Of a DNA stretch of 64,000 nt, positions 42,785 through 51,469 are shown in pieces. The notes beneath the pieces were generated by a model. That model did no database searches. It was not told the DNA's origin and saw only the letters and a list, made by a program, of their open reading frames with translations. The translations under genes were made by a program, and so were the position numbers. Where the stretch lies: contig JBJXEJ010000009.1 in NCBI GenBank assembly GCA_046154125.1, positions 5,800 to 69,799 of the forward strand, read 5' to 3'. The first letter of the stretch is position 1. Each line of letters begins with the position of its first letter. This DNA comes from PBB1 sp046154125. Its GTDB lineage: Bacteria > Pseudomonadota > Gammaproteobacteria > Burkholderiales > Burkholderiaceae_C.

Positions 42785-45280
42785 TCAGGCCACCAGCGAC
42801 AGCACGCTGCGCGACGCGGCGTGCGAGAAGAATTTCAGCGTCAACTCGTCGGACACGGCGTGCGCGGCCCGCTGCAACTGCGCCAGTACATCGGCCAGCA
42901 CCTCGCTTTCGGGGTGCAGGTCGCGGGCCTCGAGGTGCCGCAACGCGGTGTGCGCCGGTGCCAGCACGTCGCTGGCAAATCGACCGTGGCTCAACTCGAG
43001 CTTGGCCACGTACTCGGCCAAGCCCTTGAGCTGGAACGCGACCGAGCGCGGGTTGACCTCGTCGCGCAGCAGCAGGTCGAGCACCGGCAGCCACTCGGGG
43101 GCGACCAGGTAACGCGAGCGGTAGGTGACGGTCGAGTCTGCGTATTCGAGCAACCAGTCGAGGCCGTGCGTGCGCCCTTCGTCGATGGCGACCTGCAGCA
43201 CATTGCACAGCGTGGACAGACGCTCGATGCGCCGACCGATCGACAGGAAACGCCAGCCGACGCCACGTGTCATCCCGTCGAGGACGAAGCCGGACAGCGT
43301 CATCATCGACGTCACCGCACGGTCCAGCCAACCCATGGCGAGGGGCAGGCCCAGGCTGGTCGACGACAACCCGCGCTGGAAGACCGGATCGGCGATCAGC
43401 TGATTGAGCGATCGCCAGTGGTCGGCCGACATGCGGTCCCGCAGGTTGAAGGCCACGCGCGACAGCTGCCGCAGGCGCTCGCTCAAACCCTCCTCGGGGT
43501 GGGTCGCGGCACGCAGAAGGTCCGTGCTCGGGTGCTCGGTGTTGTCGATCAAGCCGAAGCGCTGGGCGAGGATCAGCGTCGGTGGAACTCCGTCGGTCTG
43601 CTCGCGAGAATCGTCCAGCACATCGCTGATCGCCACACGCAACAGCCGGGCGGCGGAATCGCACCGCTCGCCGTAGCGGCCGAACCAAAACAGGTTCTCG
43701 GCGGCCCGCGACGGGACATTGGCCCGGGTGGCCACGAGATCCTGCGGCTTGACTGTGCGACTCAGCAAAGAGAACGAGGCATTGACAGGGGCGTCGGAAA
43801 GCACCCAGGTGTCCTTCGAGCGGCCGCCCCGCTGCATCGCGATGACGCGGGAGCGATCGTCGCCCGCCACGCGTGTCAATCCGCCCGGCATCACGTGGTA
43901 GCCGTTCGGCGTCGCCACCGCGAAGACACGCAGGCCGACGGTCCGGGAACTGAGCAGTTCCGAATGATCGGGGGCCGTGCCCTGTTCGAGCACCGGCGCC
44001 TGAGAGACGTGCACCCACTCCTGCGCAACGTAACGCTGGGGCCGCGCGGCGACCTGCTCGCGCAAGGCGGCACGCTCCTTCGTCGAGAGGTCGGCGCCGA
44101 ACACGGCCGGCTCGCGTATCGATCGTTCAAGCGGCTTGATGATGAGCTTGTCGAGGCGGCTCCAGGCGTCGTCGAGCGCAGCGGGCTCTCCCAGCCACCA
44201 GGTGGCCACCGATGGCAGGCGCAGGGGCTCGCCGAGCAACCTTTCGCTGAGCTTCGGCAGGTAGCCCAGCAGCGCGCCGGACTCCAGCACGCCCGAACCC
44301 AGCGCATTCGCCAGCAGCACCGTACCGCGCCGGGCGCAGTCGGTGAGCCCCGGCACACCGAGCGCCGAATCGGAACGCAACTCCAGTGGGTCGCAGTAGT
44401 CGTCATCCTGGCGCCTCAGCACCGCGTTGACCCGCTTCAGGCCTTCGACGGTCTTCATCCACACGCAACCATCGCGCACCGTCAGGTCGCTGCCTTCGAC
44501 CAGCGGGAATCCCAGGTAGCGAGCCAGCAATGCATGCTCGAAATAGGTTTCGTTGTAAGGACCAGGCGTGAGGAGCACGACCAGCGGGTTGGCGCGTTCG
44601 GATGAGCGATCGACCACGTCCTTCGGAGCCCAGCGCAGCAGCGATTCGCGCAGCGCATCGAAAAACGAGGCCAGATGCTGGACATGCAGGTCCCGGAACA
44701 TCTGCGGGAACACACGAGAGACGACCAGCCGGTTCTCCAGCGCATAGCCTGCTCCCGAAGGGGCCTGGGTGCGGTCGTTGACCACCCACCAGTGGCCGTC
44801 GGGCGAGCGCGCCAGGTCGGCTGCGTAGTTGAACAGGTGCACGCCACCGGGCGGACGGATGCCCTGCACCTGATGCAGGTAGCCACTGTGGCCGAAGATG
44901 ATTGACGGCGGGATCGCACCCGAGCGCAGCAGTTCCTGGGAGCCGTAGATGTCACCCAGCACGCGGTTCAGGAGATCGGCACGCTGCGCAATTCCGGCGG
45001 CGATCTCGTCCCACTCGCTGGCCGACAACAGCAATGGCAGCGGATCGACTTCCCAGGGCCGGTCGGCTCCTTTCGGGTCGGCGTAGACGTTGTACGTGAT
45101 CCCGTTCTCGCGGATCTCGCTTTCCATCAGCGCCAGCGTCTCGCTGACCTCCAGGCCCTGACGTGCCGCCAGGGAGCGCAGGAATGCATCCCAGTGCGGC
45201 CTGGGGGACCCCGGAGCAGACAGCAACTCGTCGTAGCGCCCCTCGACCGAGACATAACCTGAAAGCAATCTACTCAACAT
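42785..45280 (-). CDS. Circularly permuted ATP-grasp fused to alpha-E domain
   Basis: An 831-residue fusion. The N-terminal half (about 1-490) is the circularly permuted type-2 ATP-grasp ligase (GYVSVEGRYDELL, YNETYFEHALLARYLGFPLVEG, RRQDDDYCDPLEL). The C-terminal third (from about 515, SRAAENLFWFGRYGERCDSAARLL) is the helical alpha-E domain. The neighbouring set has the same two modules as separate genes. The ATG at 45280 is preferred to a TTG 9 bases earlier. ATP-grasp predicts an ATP-dependent carboxylate-amine ligase; alpha-E has no known activity. Confidence 0.93.
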   Translation of the reverse strand: MLSRLLSGYVSVEGRYDELLSAPGSPRPHWDAFLRSLAARQGLEVSETLALMESEIRENGITYNVYADPKGADRPWEVDPLPLLLSASEWDEIAAGIAQRADLLNRVLGDIYGSQELLRSGAIPPSIIFGHSGYLHQVQGIRPPGGVHLFNYAADLARSPDGHWWVVNDRTQAPSGAGYALENRLVVSRVFPQMFRDLHVQHLASFFDALRESLLRWAPKDVVDRSSERANPLVVLLTPGPYNETYFEHALLARYLGFPLVEGSDLTVRDGCVWMKTVEGLKRVNAVLRRQDDDYCDPLELRSDSALGVPGLTDCARRGTVLLANALGSGVLESGALLGYLPKLSERLLGEPLRLPSVATWWLGEPAALDDAWSRLDKLIIKPLERSIREPAVFGADLSTKERAALREQVAARPQRYVAQEWVHVSQAPVLEQGTAPDHSELLSSRTVGLRVFAVATPNGYHVMPGGLTRVAGDDRSRVIAMQRGGRSKDTWVLSDAPVNASFSLLSRTVKPQDLVATRANVPSRAAENLFWFGRYGERCDSAARLLRVAISDVLDDSREQTDGVPPTLILAQRFGLIDNTEHPSTDLLRAATHPEEGLSERLRQLSRVAFNLRDRMSADHWRSLNQLIADPVFQRGLSSTSLGLPLAMGWLDRAVTSMMTLSGFVLDGMTRGVGWRFLSIGRRIERLSTLCNVLQVAIDEGRTHGLDWLLEYADSTVTYRSRYLVAPEWLPVLDLLLRDEVNPRSVAFQLKGLAEYVAKLELSHGRFASDVLAPAHTALRHLEARDLHPESEVLADVLAQLQRAAHAVSDELTLKFFSHAASRSVLSLVA

Positions 45281-45362
45281 GTCAGACAACCAACTCCATC
45301 GGACCCATTGTCATACGCGGGCCCCGCGGCTTCGGTCGCCGGCTGGTCGCAACACCGATGTG

Positions 45363-45399
45363 AAAACCCCGAGGTGCGCGTTCACACGCCACCTCGGGG
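45363..45399 (-). terminator. Rho-independent terminator between the two ligase/transglutaminase sets
   Basis: A perfect 10-base stem CCCCGAGGTG (45367-45376) / CACCTCGGGG (45390-45399), followed on the minus strand by TTTT. It lies 9 bases beyond the end of the 1139-residue transglutaminase gene and ends the first transcription unit. Confidence 0.85.
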
Positions 45400-45407
45400 C
45401 GGCCGGC

Positions 45408-48400
45408 TCAGGTCGATGCAGGAGCCCGACGCAGGTCCAGCGTGAACGGGAAGTCCGGGTTGCGTTCGTCCTTCGGAACATTCATCGTGCCCGGCGTGTG
45501 ACCGGTACGGAAGAACCGGTTGAGACGCCTTGCCTCGGCCTCGAAGGCATTGATCGGGAAGGTCTCGTAGCTCAGACCGCCCGGGTGAGCGACATGGTAC
45601 TGGCAGCCACCCAACGAGCGGTTCATCCAGGTATCCAGCAGGTCGAAGGTCAACGGCGCATGCACGTCGATGGTCGGATGCAGGGCCGACGGGGGATTCC
45701 AGGCCTTGTAGCGCACGCCACCGACAAACTCACCGACCTTGCCGGTCGCCTGCATCGGCACGACCCGCCCATTGCAGGTCAGCACATGACGGTCCCCTAC
45801 AAGGCCGGTTGCCTTGAGTTGCACCCGTTCGACAGACGAATCGACATAGCGCGCGGTGCCGCCCGAAGCCCCCTCCTCGCCCATCACGTGCCAAGGCTCG
45901 AGCGCCAGGCGCAATTCGACCTCGACGCCCAGGACAGCGAAATCACCGAGGCGCGGAAACCGGAAATTCAGGTGTGGGGCGAACCACTCGGCCTTCAGCG
46001 CATAGCCGAAGGCATTCATCTCCTCGATCACATCGCCCAGGTCCTGCCAGATGAAGTGCGGCAGCATGAAGCGATCATGCAGCTCGGTACCCCAACGCTT
46101 CAGGCGCGCCGGGCGGTAAGGTTCCTTCCAGAAACGCGACACCAGCGCGCGCATCAGCAATTGCTGCGTCAAGCTCATGCGGGCGTGCGGCGGCATCTCG
46201 AACGCACGCATTTCCAGCAGGCCCAGCCTACCGGTCGGGCCGTCCGGCGAGTACAGCTTGTCGATGCAGAACTCGGCGCGGTGGGTGTTGCCCGACACGT
46301 CGATCAGCAGGTTGCGCAGCAGCCGATCGATCAGCCACGGAGGGCAATACTCGCCGTTCTCGCGCGTGACCCGCTGCAGCTCGGCAAAGGCGACCTCGAT
46401 CTCGTAGACCGAGTCGTTGCGGGCTTCGTCGACGCGCGGCGCCTGACTGGTCGGCCCGACGAACAGGCCCGAAAACAAGTAGCTGAGCGCCGGGTGGTTG
46501 TGCCAGTAGGCGACCATGCTGGCGAGCAGGTCGGGTCGGCGCAGGAACGGAGAATCGGCCACGGTGGCGCCGCCGAGCACGAAGTGGTTGCCGCCGCCAG
46601 TGCCGGTGTGGCGGCCGTCGACCATGAACTTCTCTGTCGACAAACGGGTTTCGTGCGCGCTTTGATACAGGTGCGTCGTTTGATCGACCAACTCCTCCCA
46701 GCTGTGCGCCGGGTGCACGTTGACCTCGATGACACCGGGGTCGGGCGTCACCCGCAGCGTCGAAAGGCGCGGGTCTTTGGGCGGTTCATAGCCTTCCAGG
46801 ATCACCGGCAGCTTCATCTCGACCGCGGTGTCCTCGATTGCCGCAACGATTTCGAGGTAGTCCTCGAGCGCCGTCATCGGAGGCATGAACAAATACAGCC
46901 GCCCCCCGCGCGGCTCGGCACACAGGGCGGTTCGGGCGATCCACGCGGCTGACTCGAACTTGTCCGGCGCGCGCAGGTTGCCGGCCGGCGCGCTGGCGAC
47001 CGACTTGTCGGGGCCTTGCGCAGCGCGCGAGCGTTCGGCGAATCCCGCGGATCCGGCAACGCCGGCTGCCGCGCCCACAGCGCTGCCGTCGGACGGCCCG
47101 TTGCCGTTAGCGCTCGCGAAACGCAGGCGGCGATACGCCGGCAATGGGACGAAGGTCTGGGTCTGGTCCAGCGGTTGCACCCAGGGCATGTCGCCCTCCT
47201 TGGCCCATGGCTGCGAGTCCAGCGGCAGCCGGAAGCCCAACGGCGAATCGCCCGGCACCAGGTAGCAACGCTCGGAACGCAGGAACCACGGCCCGGTGTT
47301 CCAGCGCGGGTGTCCGTTGGTGCCGCGAGCCACCGGCAGTACATGGCCCACCGCCTTGTCGAGCCCCTGGCTGAACACCTTGCGAAGGCGCTCGCGCTCC
47401 AGCGGATCGGACAGGCGCGCGTCGAACGGATCGACGTTGGTCGGCAGCTTTCGCTCGCGCCACAGGTAGTACCAGGTGTCCTCGTACGCAGGGAACACAT
47501 ACTTCGGGTCGAGCGCCAGGCGGCGCGCCACACTGCTCAGGAACTTGTGCGCGTGCGCATCGGTGACTTCGTAGTCCTTGTGCTCGCTGGCGAACAGCTC
47601 GGGATGGGTCCACACCGGCTCTCGGTCCTTGCGCCAGTAGAGATTCAGCGACCAGCGCGGCAACTGCTCACCCGGATACCACTTTCCCTGACCGTAATGC
47701 AGCAGGCCGCCGGCGCCGTACTTGAGGCGCAACTTGTCCATCAGGTCGGCGCTCAGCAGTCGCTTGGTCGGCCCCATCGCCTCGGTGTTCCATTCGGCAC
47801 CGTCGCGATCATCGACCGAGACGAAAGTGGGTTCGCCGCCTTGCGTCAGCCGCACATCGTTCTTGCGCAGGTCCACATCGACACGGTGTCCCAGCGCTTC
47901 GATGCCGGCCCATTGCGCATCGGTGTACGGCAGAGTCACGCGCGGGGCTTCCCACACCCGGGTGACGCTCATCTTGTGCTCGAATTCTGTCTCGCAATCA
48001 TCGATGGCACCGCTGACCGGCGCCGCCGACGACGGGTCGGGTGAGCAGGCGAGAGGGATGTGGCCTTCACCGGCCAGCAGACCTGACGTCGGGTCCAGCC
48101 CGATCCATCCAGCGCCCGGCAGGAAGACCTCGCACCACGCGTGCAGGTCGGTGAAGTCGACTTCGGTACCGCTCGGACCGTCAAGCGATTTCACGTCGCT
48201 CTTCAACTGGATCAGGTAGCCCGACACGAAGCGCGCCGCCAAGCCGAGGTGGCGCAGGATCTGCACCAGCAGCCAGCCGGTGTCGCGACACGAGCCGGAG
48301 CCGTTGGTCAGCGTGACCTCGGGCGTCTGCACGCCGGGCTCCATGCGGATCAGGTAGCTGATGTCCTTCTGAAGCCTCTGGTTCAGTTCGACGAGAAAGT

Positions 48401-48827
48401 CATTGGTGTGCTTCTTCGTGCGCGGAACACTGTCGACGTACTGCTTGAACCGCGGCGTCAGCTCTCCCTTGGCCATGTACGGAGCCAGCTCGGTTGCCAG
48501 TTCGGGCTCGTACTCGAACGGGAAGTTCTCGGCCGACGGTTCGAGGAAGAAATCGAACGGATTGAGCACCGACATCTCGGCAACCAGATCGATCTCGATG
48601 CGGAACGAGGTCGTCTTGTCGGGGAAAACAAGGCGCGCGAGGTAGTTGGACTGCGGATCCTGCTGCCAGTTGATGAAATGCGTGGCGGGCTCCACGCGCA
48701 TCGAATAGCTCAGGATGCGGGTGCGTGAATGCGGCGCCGGACGCAGGCGGACGATCTGCGGACCCAGGTTGATGGGCCGGTCGTACCGGTAATGGGTCAC
48801 GTGGTTCAGCGCGACATGGATGGACAT
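45408..48827 (-). CDS. Large transglutaminase-like protein with DUF2126
   Basis: A 1139-residue protein. The N-terminal transglutaminase module has Cys180 in GSGSCRDTGW, His229 in DLHAWCEVF and Asp in LDPTSGLL. From about residue 300 the DUF2126 region follows, with KNDVRLTQGGEPTFVS, YGQGKWYPGEQLPRW and GRHTGTGGGNHFVLGG, the last resembling a glutamine-synthetase or ATP-grasp-related catalytic site. A Ser/Ala/Gly-rich insertion lies near residues 570-610. It begins 2 bases after the alpha-E stop and is the last gene before the terminator. Confidence 0.95.
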   Translation of the reverse strand: MSIHVALNHVTHYRYDRPINLGPQIVRLRPAPHSRTRILSYSMRVEPATHFINWQQDPQSNYLARLVFPDKTTSFRIEIDLVAEMSVLNPFDFFLEPSAENFPFEYEPELATELAPYMAKGELTPRFKQYVDSVPRTKKHTNDFLVELNQRLQKDISYLIRMEPGVQTPEVTLTNGSGSCRDTGWLLVQILRHLGLAARFVSGYLIQLKSDVKSLDGPSGTEVDFTDLHAWCEVFLPGAGWIGLDPTSGLLAGEGHIPLACSPDPSSAAPVSGAIDDCETEFEHKMSVTRVWEAPRVTLPYTDAQWAGIEALGHRVDVDLRKNDVRLTQGGEPTFVSVDDRDGAEWNTEAMGPTKRLLSADLMDKLRLKYGAGGLLHYGQGKWYPGEQLPRWSLNLYWRKDREPVWTHPELFASEHKDYEVTDAHAHKFLSSVARRLALDPKYVFPAYEDTWYYLWRERKLPTNVDPFDARLSDPLERERLRKVFSQGLDKAVGHVLPVARGTNGHPRWNTGPWFLRSERCYLVPGDSPLGFRLPLDSQPWAKEGDMPWVQPLDQTQTFVPLPAYRRLRFASANGNGPSDGSAVGAAAGVAGSAGFAERSRAAQGPDKSVASAPAGNLRAPDKFESAAWIARTALCAEPRGGRLYLFMPPMTALEDYLEIVAAIEDTAVEMKLPVILEGYEPPKDPRLSTLRVTPDPGVIEVNVHPAHSWEELVDQTTHLYQSAHETRLSTEKFMVDGRHTGTGGGNHFVLGGATVADSPFLRRPDLLASMVAYWHNHPALSYLFSGLFVGPTSQAPRVDEARNDSVYEIEVAFAELQRVTRENGEYCPPWLIDRLLRNLLIDVSGNTHRAEFCIDKLYSPDGPTGRLGLLEMRAFEMPPHARMSLTQQLLMRALVSRFWKEPYRPARLKRWGTELHDRFMLPHFIWQDLGDVIEEMNAFGYALKAEWFAPHLNFRFPRLGDFAVLGVEVELRLALEPWHVMGEEGASGGTARYVDSSVERVQLKATGLVGDRHVLTCNGRVVPMQATGKVGEFVGGVRYKAWNPPSALHPTIDVHAPLTFDLLDTWMNRSLGGCQYHVAHPGGLSYETFPINAFEAEARRLNRFFRTGHTPGTMNVPKDERNPDFPFTLDLRRAPAST

Positions 48828-48829
48828 TC

Positions 48830-49867
48830 TCAGGACTCCACTGGAACGAGAAAGTCACGGCTGATGCCCACGCCGAGCGTTCCCACGCGTTCCAAAAACT
48901 GTGTCAGGTAAGCGTGCAGACCGGTCGACAGGATCTCGTCGATGCGGCCATATTGAAGGTCGGCCCGCAGGCGGCCGGCGCGGCGCAACGTTTCGCTCGA
49001 TTGCTCGTTGGCGATCATGGTCAGGTTGGACAACACCTCCTGGGTACAAGCGGCCAGCGAACGCGGCATGTCGGGCCGCAGGATCAGCAACTCGGCCACC
49101 TTCTCGGGCCGGATCACGTTGCGATAGACCTTGCGGTAGACCTCGAATCCAGAGACCGACCGCAGGATCGCGGACCAATGATAGAAATCGTATTCGACAT
49201 CGCGACCATTTCGCGGGGCACTTCCCTGGGACTGGCTCATCCCGTCGACTGCTGTCTCACTCGCTGTCGCCGGCGACCCCATGCCGTTCGGACCACCGAA
49301 GAATTCGCTCTGGACCGCGTGAAACTTGACGTCCAGCAGTCGCGCCGTGTTGTCCGCACGTTCGAGAAAACTGCCGATGCGCAGGAAATGGAACGCCTCG
49401 TCCTGCAGCATCGTGCCCACCGTCACGCCGCGCGACAGGTGCGATCGGAATTTCACCCATTCGAACGCGGTGCCGGGATCCTTCAGGAAAGCCCCGCTGG
49501 TGACCATGCGCTGGAATTCGAGCCAGGTCTGGTTCTGCGTTTCCCAAACCTCGGTAGTCAACGTTCCGCGTACGGCACGGGCATTTTCACGCGCGGCCAT
49601 CAGGCAGTTGCGGATGCTCGAGCCGTTCTCCGGGTCACTGACCATGTACTCCATCACGCTGCGGGCGGTGACCTTGCCGTAGCGCGAGGCGAAATCGCCG
49701 GTCAGCTCGGAGATGCTCAGCAGGCCCTTCCAGCCCTGCTCGGCCGCATCGGCGGATTGCGGCAGCAATGACGTCTGGTAGTTGACGTCCAGCATGCGCG
49801 CGGTGTTCTCGGCCCGCTCCATGTAGCGGGCCATCCAGAAAAGGTGATCGGCGGTACGTGAAAGCAT
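48830..49867 (-). CDS. Stand-alone alpha-E domain protein
   Basis: A 345-residue helical protein. MLSRTADHLFWMARYMERAENTARML is split here as TADHLFWMARYMERAE and TARML, the family signature; a second copy-like stretch is HFLRIGSFLERADNTARLL. Alpha-E proteins are known only by association with ATP-grasp and transglutaminase genes. The ATG at 49867 lies 1 base after the upstream ATP-grasp stop (TGAcATG), and the next gene starts 2 bases after its own stop. It matches the C-terminal part of the fused gene downstream. Confidence 0.92.
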   Translation of the reverse strand: MLSRTADHLFWMARYMERAENTARMLDVNYQTSLLPQSADAAEQGWKGLLSISELTGDFASRYGKVTARSVMEYMVSDPENGSSIRNCLMAARENARAVRGTLTTEVWETQNQTWLEFQRMVTSGAFLKDPGTAFEWVKFRSHLSRGVTVGTMLQDEAFHFLRIGSFLERADNTARLLDVKFHAVQSEFFGGPNGMGSPATASETAVDGMSQSQGSAPRNGRDVEYDFYHWSAILRSVSGFEVYRKVYRNVIRPEKVAELLILRPDMPRSLAACTQEVLSNLTMIANEQSSETLRRAGRLRADLQYGRIDEILSTGLHAYLTQFLERVGTLGVGISRDFLVPVES

Positions 49868-49868
49868 G

Positions 49869-51305
49869 TCAGTCCTCCAGCACCCAGGTGTCCTTGGTGC
49901 CACCACCCTGGGACGAATTGACGACCAGAGAGCCCTCCTTCAGCGCCACGCGGGTGAGCCCGCCGGGCACCATCTGCACGGTCTTGCCGCTGAGCACGAA
50001 GGGACGAAGGTCGATGTGACGCGGAGCGATGCCCGACTCGACGAAGGTCGGGCAGGTCGACAGCGCGAGCGTCGGCTGCGCGATGTAGCCAGAGGGGTTG
50101 GCCTCGAGCACCGCACGAAATTCGGCGATCTCGGCCTTGGTCGAAGCCGGCCCGACCAGCATCCCGTAGCCGCCCGCGCCGTGGACCTCCTTCACCACCA
50201 GTTCCGACAGGTGTGCGAGCACGTATTTCAGGTCTTCTGGCTCACGACAGAGATGCGTCGGCACGTTGTTCAGGATGGGCTTCTCACCCAGGTAGAACTC
50301 GATCATCTTCGGCACATAGGGGTAGATCGACTTGTCGTCGGCCACGCCAGTCCCGATCGCGTTCGACAGCGTGACGTTGCCGGCCCGGTAGGCACCGAGA
50401 AGCCCCGCGCAGCCGAGCGTCGAATCCTCGCGGAAAACCGTCGGGTCGAGGAAATCGTCGTCCACCCGGCGGTAGATCACGTCGACCCGCTTCGGTCCCT
50501 GCGTCGTGCGCATGTAGACGAAGTTGTCCTTGACGAACAGGTCCTGCCCCTCGACCAGCTCGATGCCCATCTGCTGTGCCAGAAAGGCATGCTCGAAGTA
50601 CGCGCTGTTGTACATGCCCGGCGTCAGAACGACCACTGTCGGCTCGTTGACCGAGGCCGGCGCCACGGCGCGCAGCGTCTCGAGCAACATGTCGGGGTAA
50701 TGCGCGACCGGCTCGACGCGATGCTGACTGAACAGCTCCGGAAACAGCCGCATCATCATCTTGCGGTTCTCGAGCATGTAGCTGACGCCGCTCGGCACCC
50801 GAAGGTTGTCCTCGAGCACGTAGTAGCTGCCGCTGCCATCGGCATTGCCCGCGCGAACGATGTCGATGCCGGAGATGTGCGAATAGACGCCGAACGGCAC
50901 ATCGACGCCCATCATCTCGGGCCGGAACTGCGCGTTCTTGAAGATCTGATCGCCGGGAACGATGCCGGCGCGGATGATGTCCTGACCGTGATAGACGTCG
51001 TGGATGAACCGGTTCAGGGCCACGACGCGCTGACGCAGGCCTTTTTCCATGTCGACCCACTCGTGCGCCGGGATGACCCGCGGAATCAGGTCGAAGGGAA
51101 TCAGGCGCTCGGTGCCCGAGCCGTCCTCGTCCTTCGCGCCGTACACCGCGAACGTGATGCCGACGCGACGGAAGATCATCTCCGCTTCTTCGCGGCGCGA
51201 CTTCATCACATCGCCGGGTTGCTGTGCCAGCCACTGCTCGTAGCCACGGTAGTGCTCCCGCACCTGGGTGCTGGAGGCTTGCATCTCGTCAAAGCTCGAT
51301 CTCAT
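49869..51305 (-). CDS. Circularly permuted type-2 ATP-grasp protein
   Basis: About 478 residues. It contains YNSAYFEHAFLAQQMGIELVEG, YRRVDDDFLDPTVF and VKEVHGAGGYGMLVGP, the circularly permuted ATP-grasp core (DUF404/DUF407). Starts at 51314 (GTG), 51311 (ATG) and 51305 (ATG) share a frame; 51305 is preferred because GAGGAG is then 8 bases away. It is the first gene of the first set. Biochemically it should join a carboxylate to an amine with ATP; the peptide product is unknown. Confidence 0.93.
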   Translation of the reverse strand: MRSSFDEMQASSTQVREHYRGYEQWLAQQPGDVMKSRREEAEMIFRRVGITFAVYGAKDEDGSGTERLIPFDLIPRVIPAHEWVDMEKGLRQRVVALNRFIHDVYHGQDIIRAGIVPGDQIFKNAQFRPEMMGVDVPFGVYSHISGIDIVRAGNADGSGSYYVLEDNLRVPSGVSYMLENRKMMMRLFPELFSQHRVEPVAHYPDMLLETLRAVAPASVNEPTVVVLTPGMYNSAYFEHAFLAQQMGIELVEGQDLFVKDNFVYMRTTQGPKRVDVIYRRVDDDFLDPTVFREDSTLGCAGLLGAYRAGNVTLSNAIGTGVADDKSIYPYVPKMIEFYLGEKPILNNVPTHLCREPEDLKYVLAHLSELVVKEVHGAGGYGMLVGPASTKAEIAEFRAVLEANPSGYIAQPTLALSTCPTFVESGIAPRHIDLRPFVLSGKTVQMVPGGLTRVALKEGSLVVNSSQGGGTKDTWVLED

Positions 51306-51417
51306 CGGCATCACTCCTCAATCACAGGGAAGCAAATTCCAGGCCACTAGGACCTGAGTGCGGGTCTGGAACAGCGGGGTGGAGCGCGGCACGCAGGGCA
51401 CGAGACCCCTCAGTGCA

Positions 51418-51444
51418 TGGACCGCTTCGGCACGACGCGGTCCA
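51418..51444. repeat. Perfect 8-base inverted repeat between comEC and the ATP-grasp operon
   Basis: TGGACCGC (51418-51425) and GCGGTCCA (51437-51444) with an 11-base loop. No T run follows on either strand, so it is a weak terminator candidate for comEC or an operator for the downstream operon. Confidence 0.35.
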
Positions 51445-51469
51445 CCTCGATCATGCGCGCATCTTCGGC

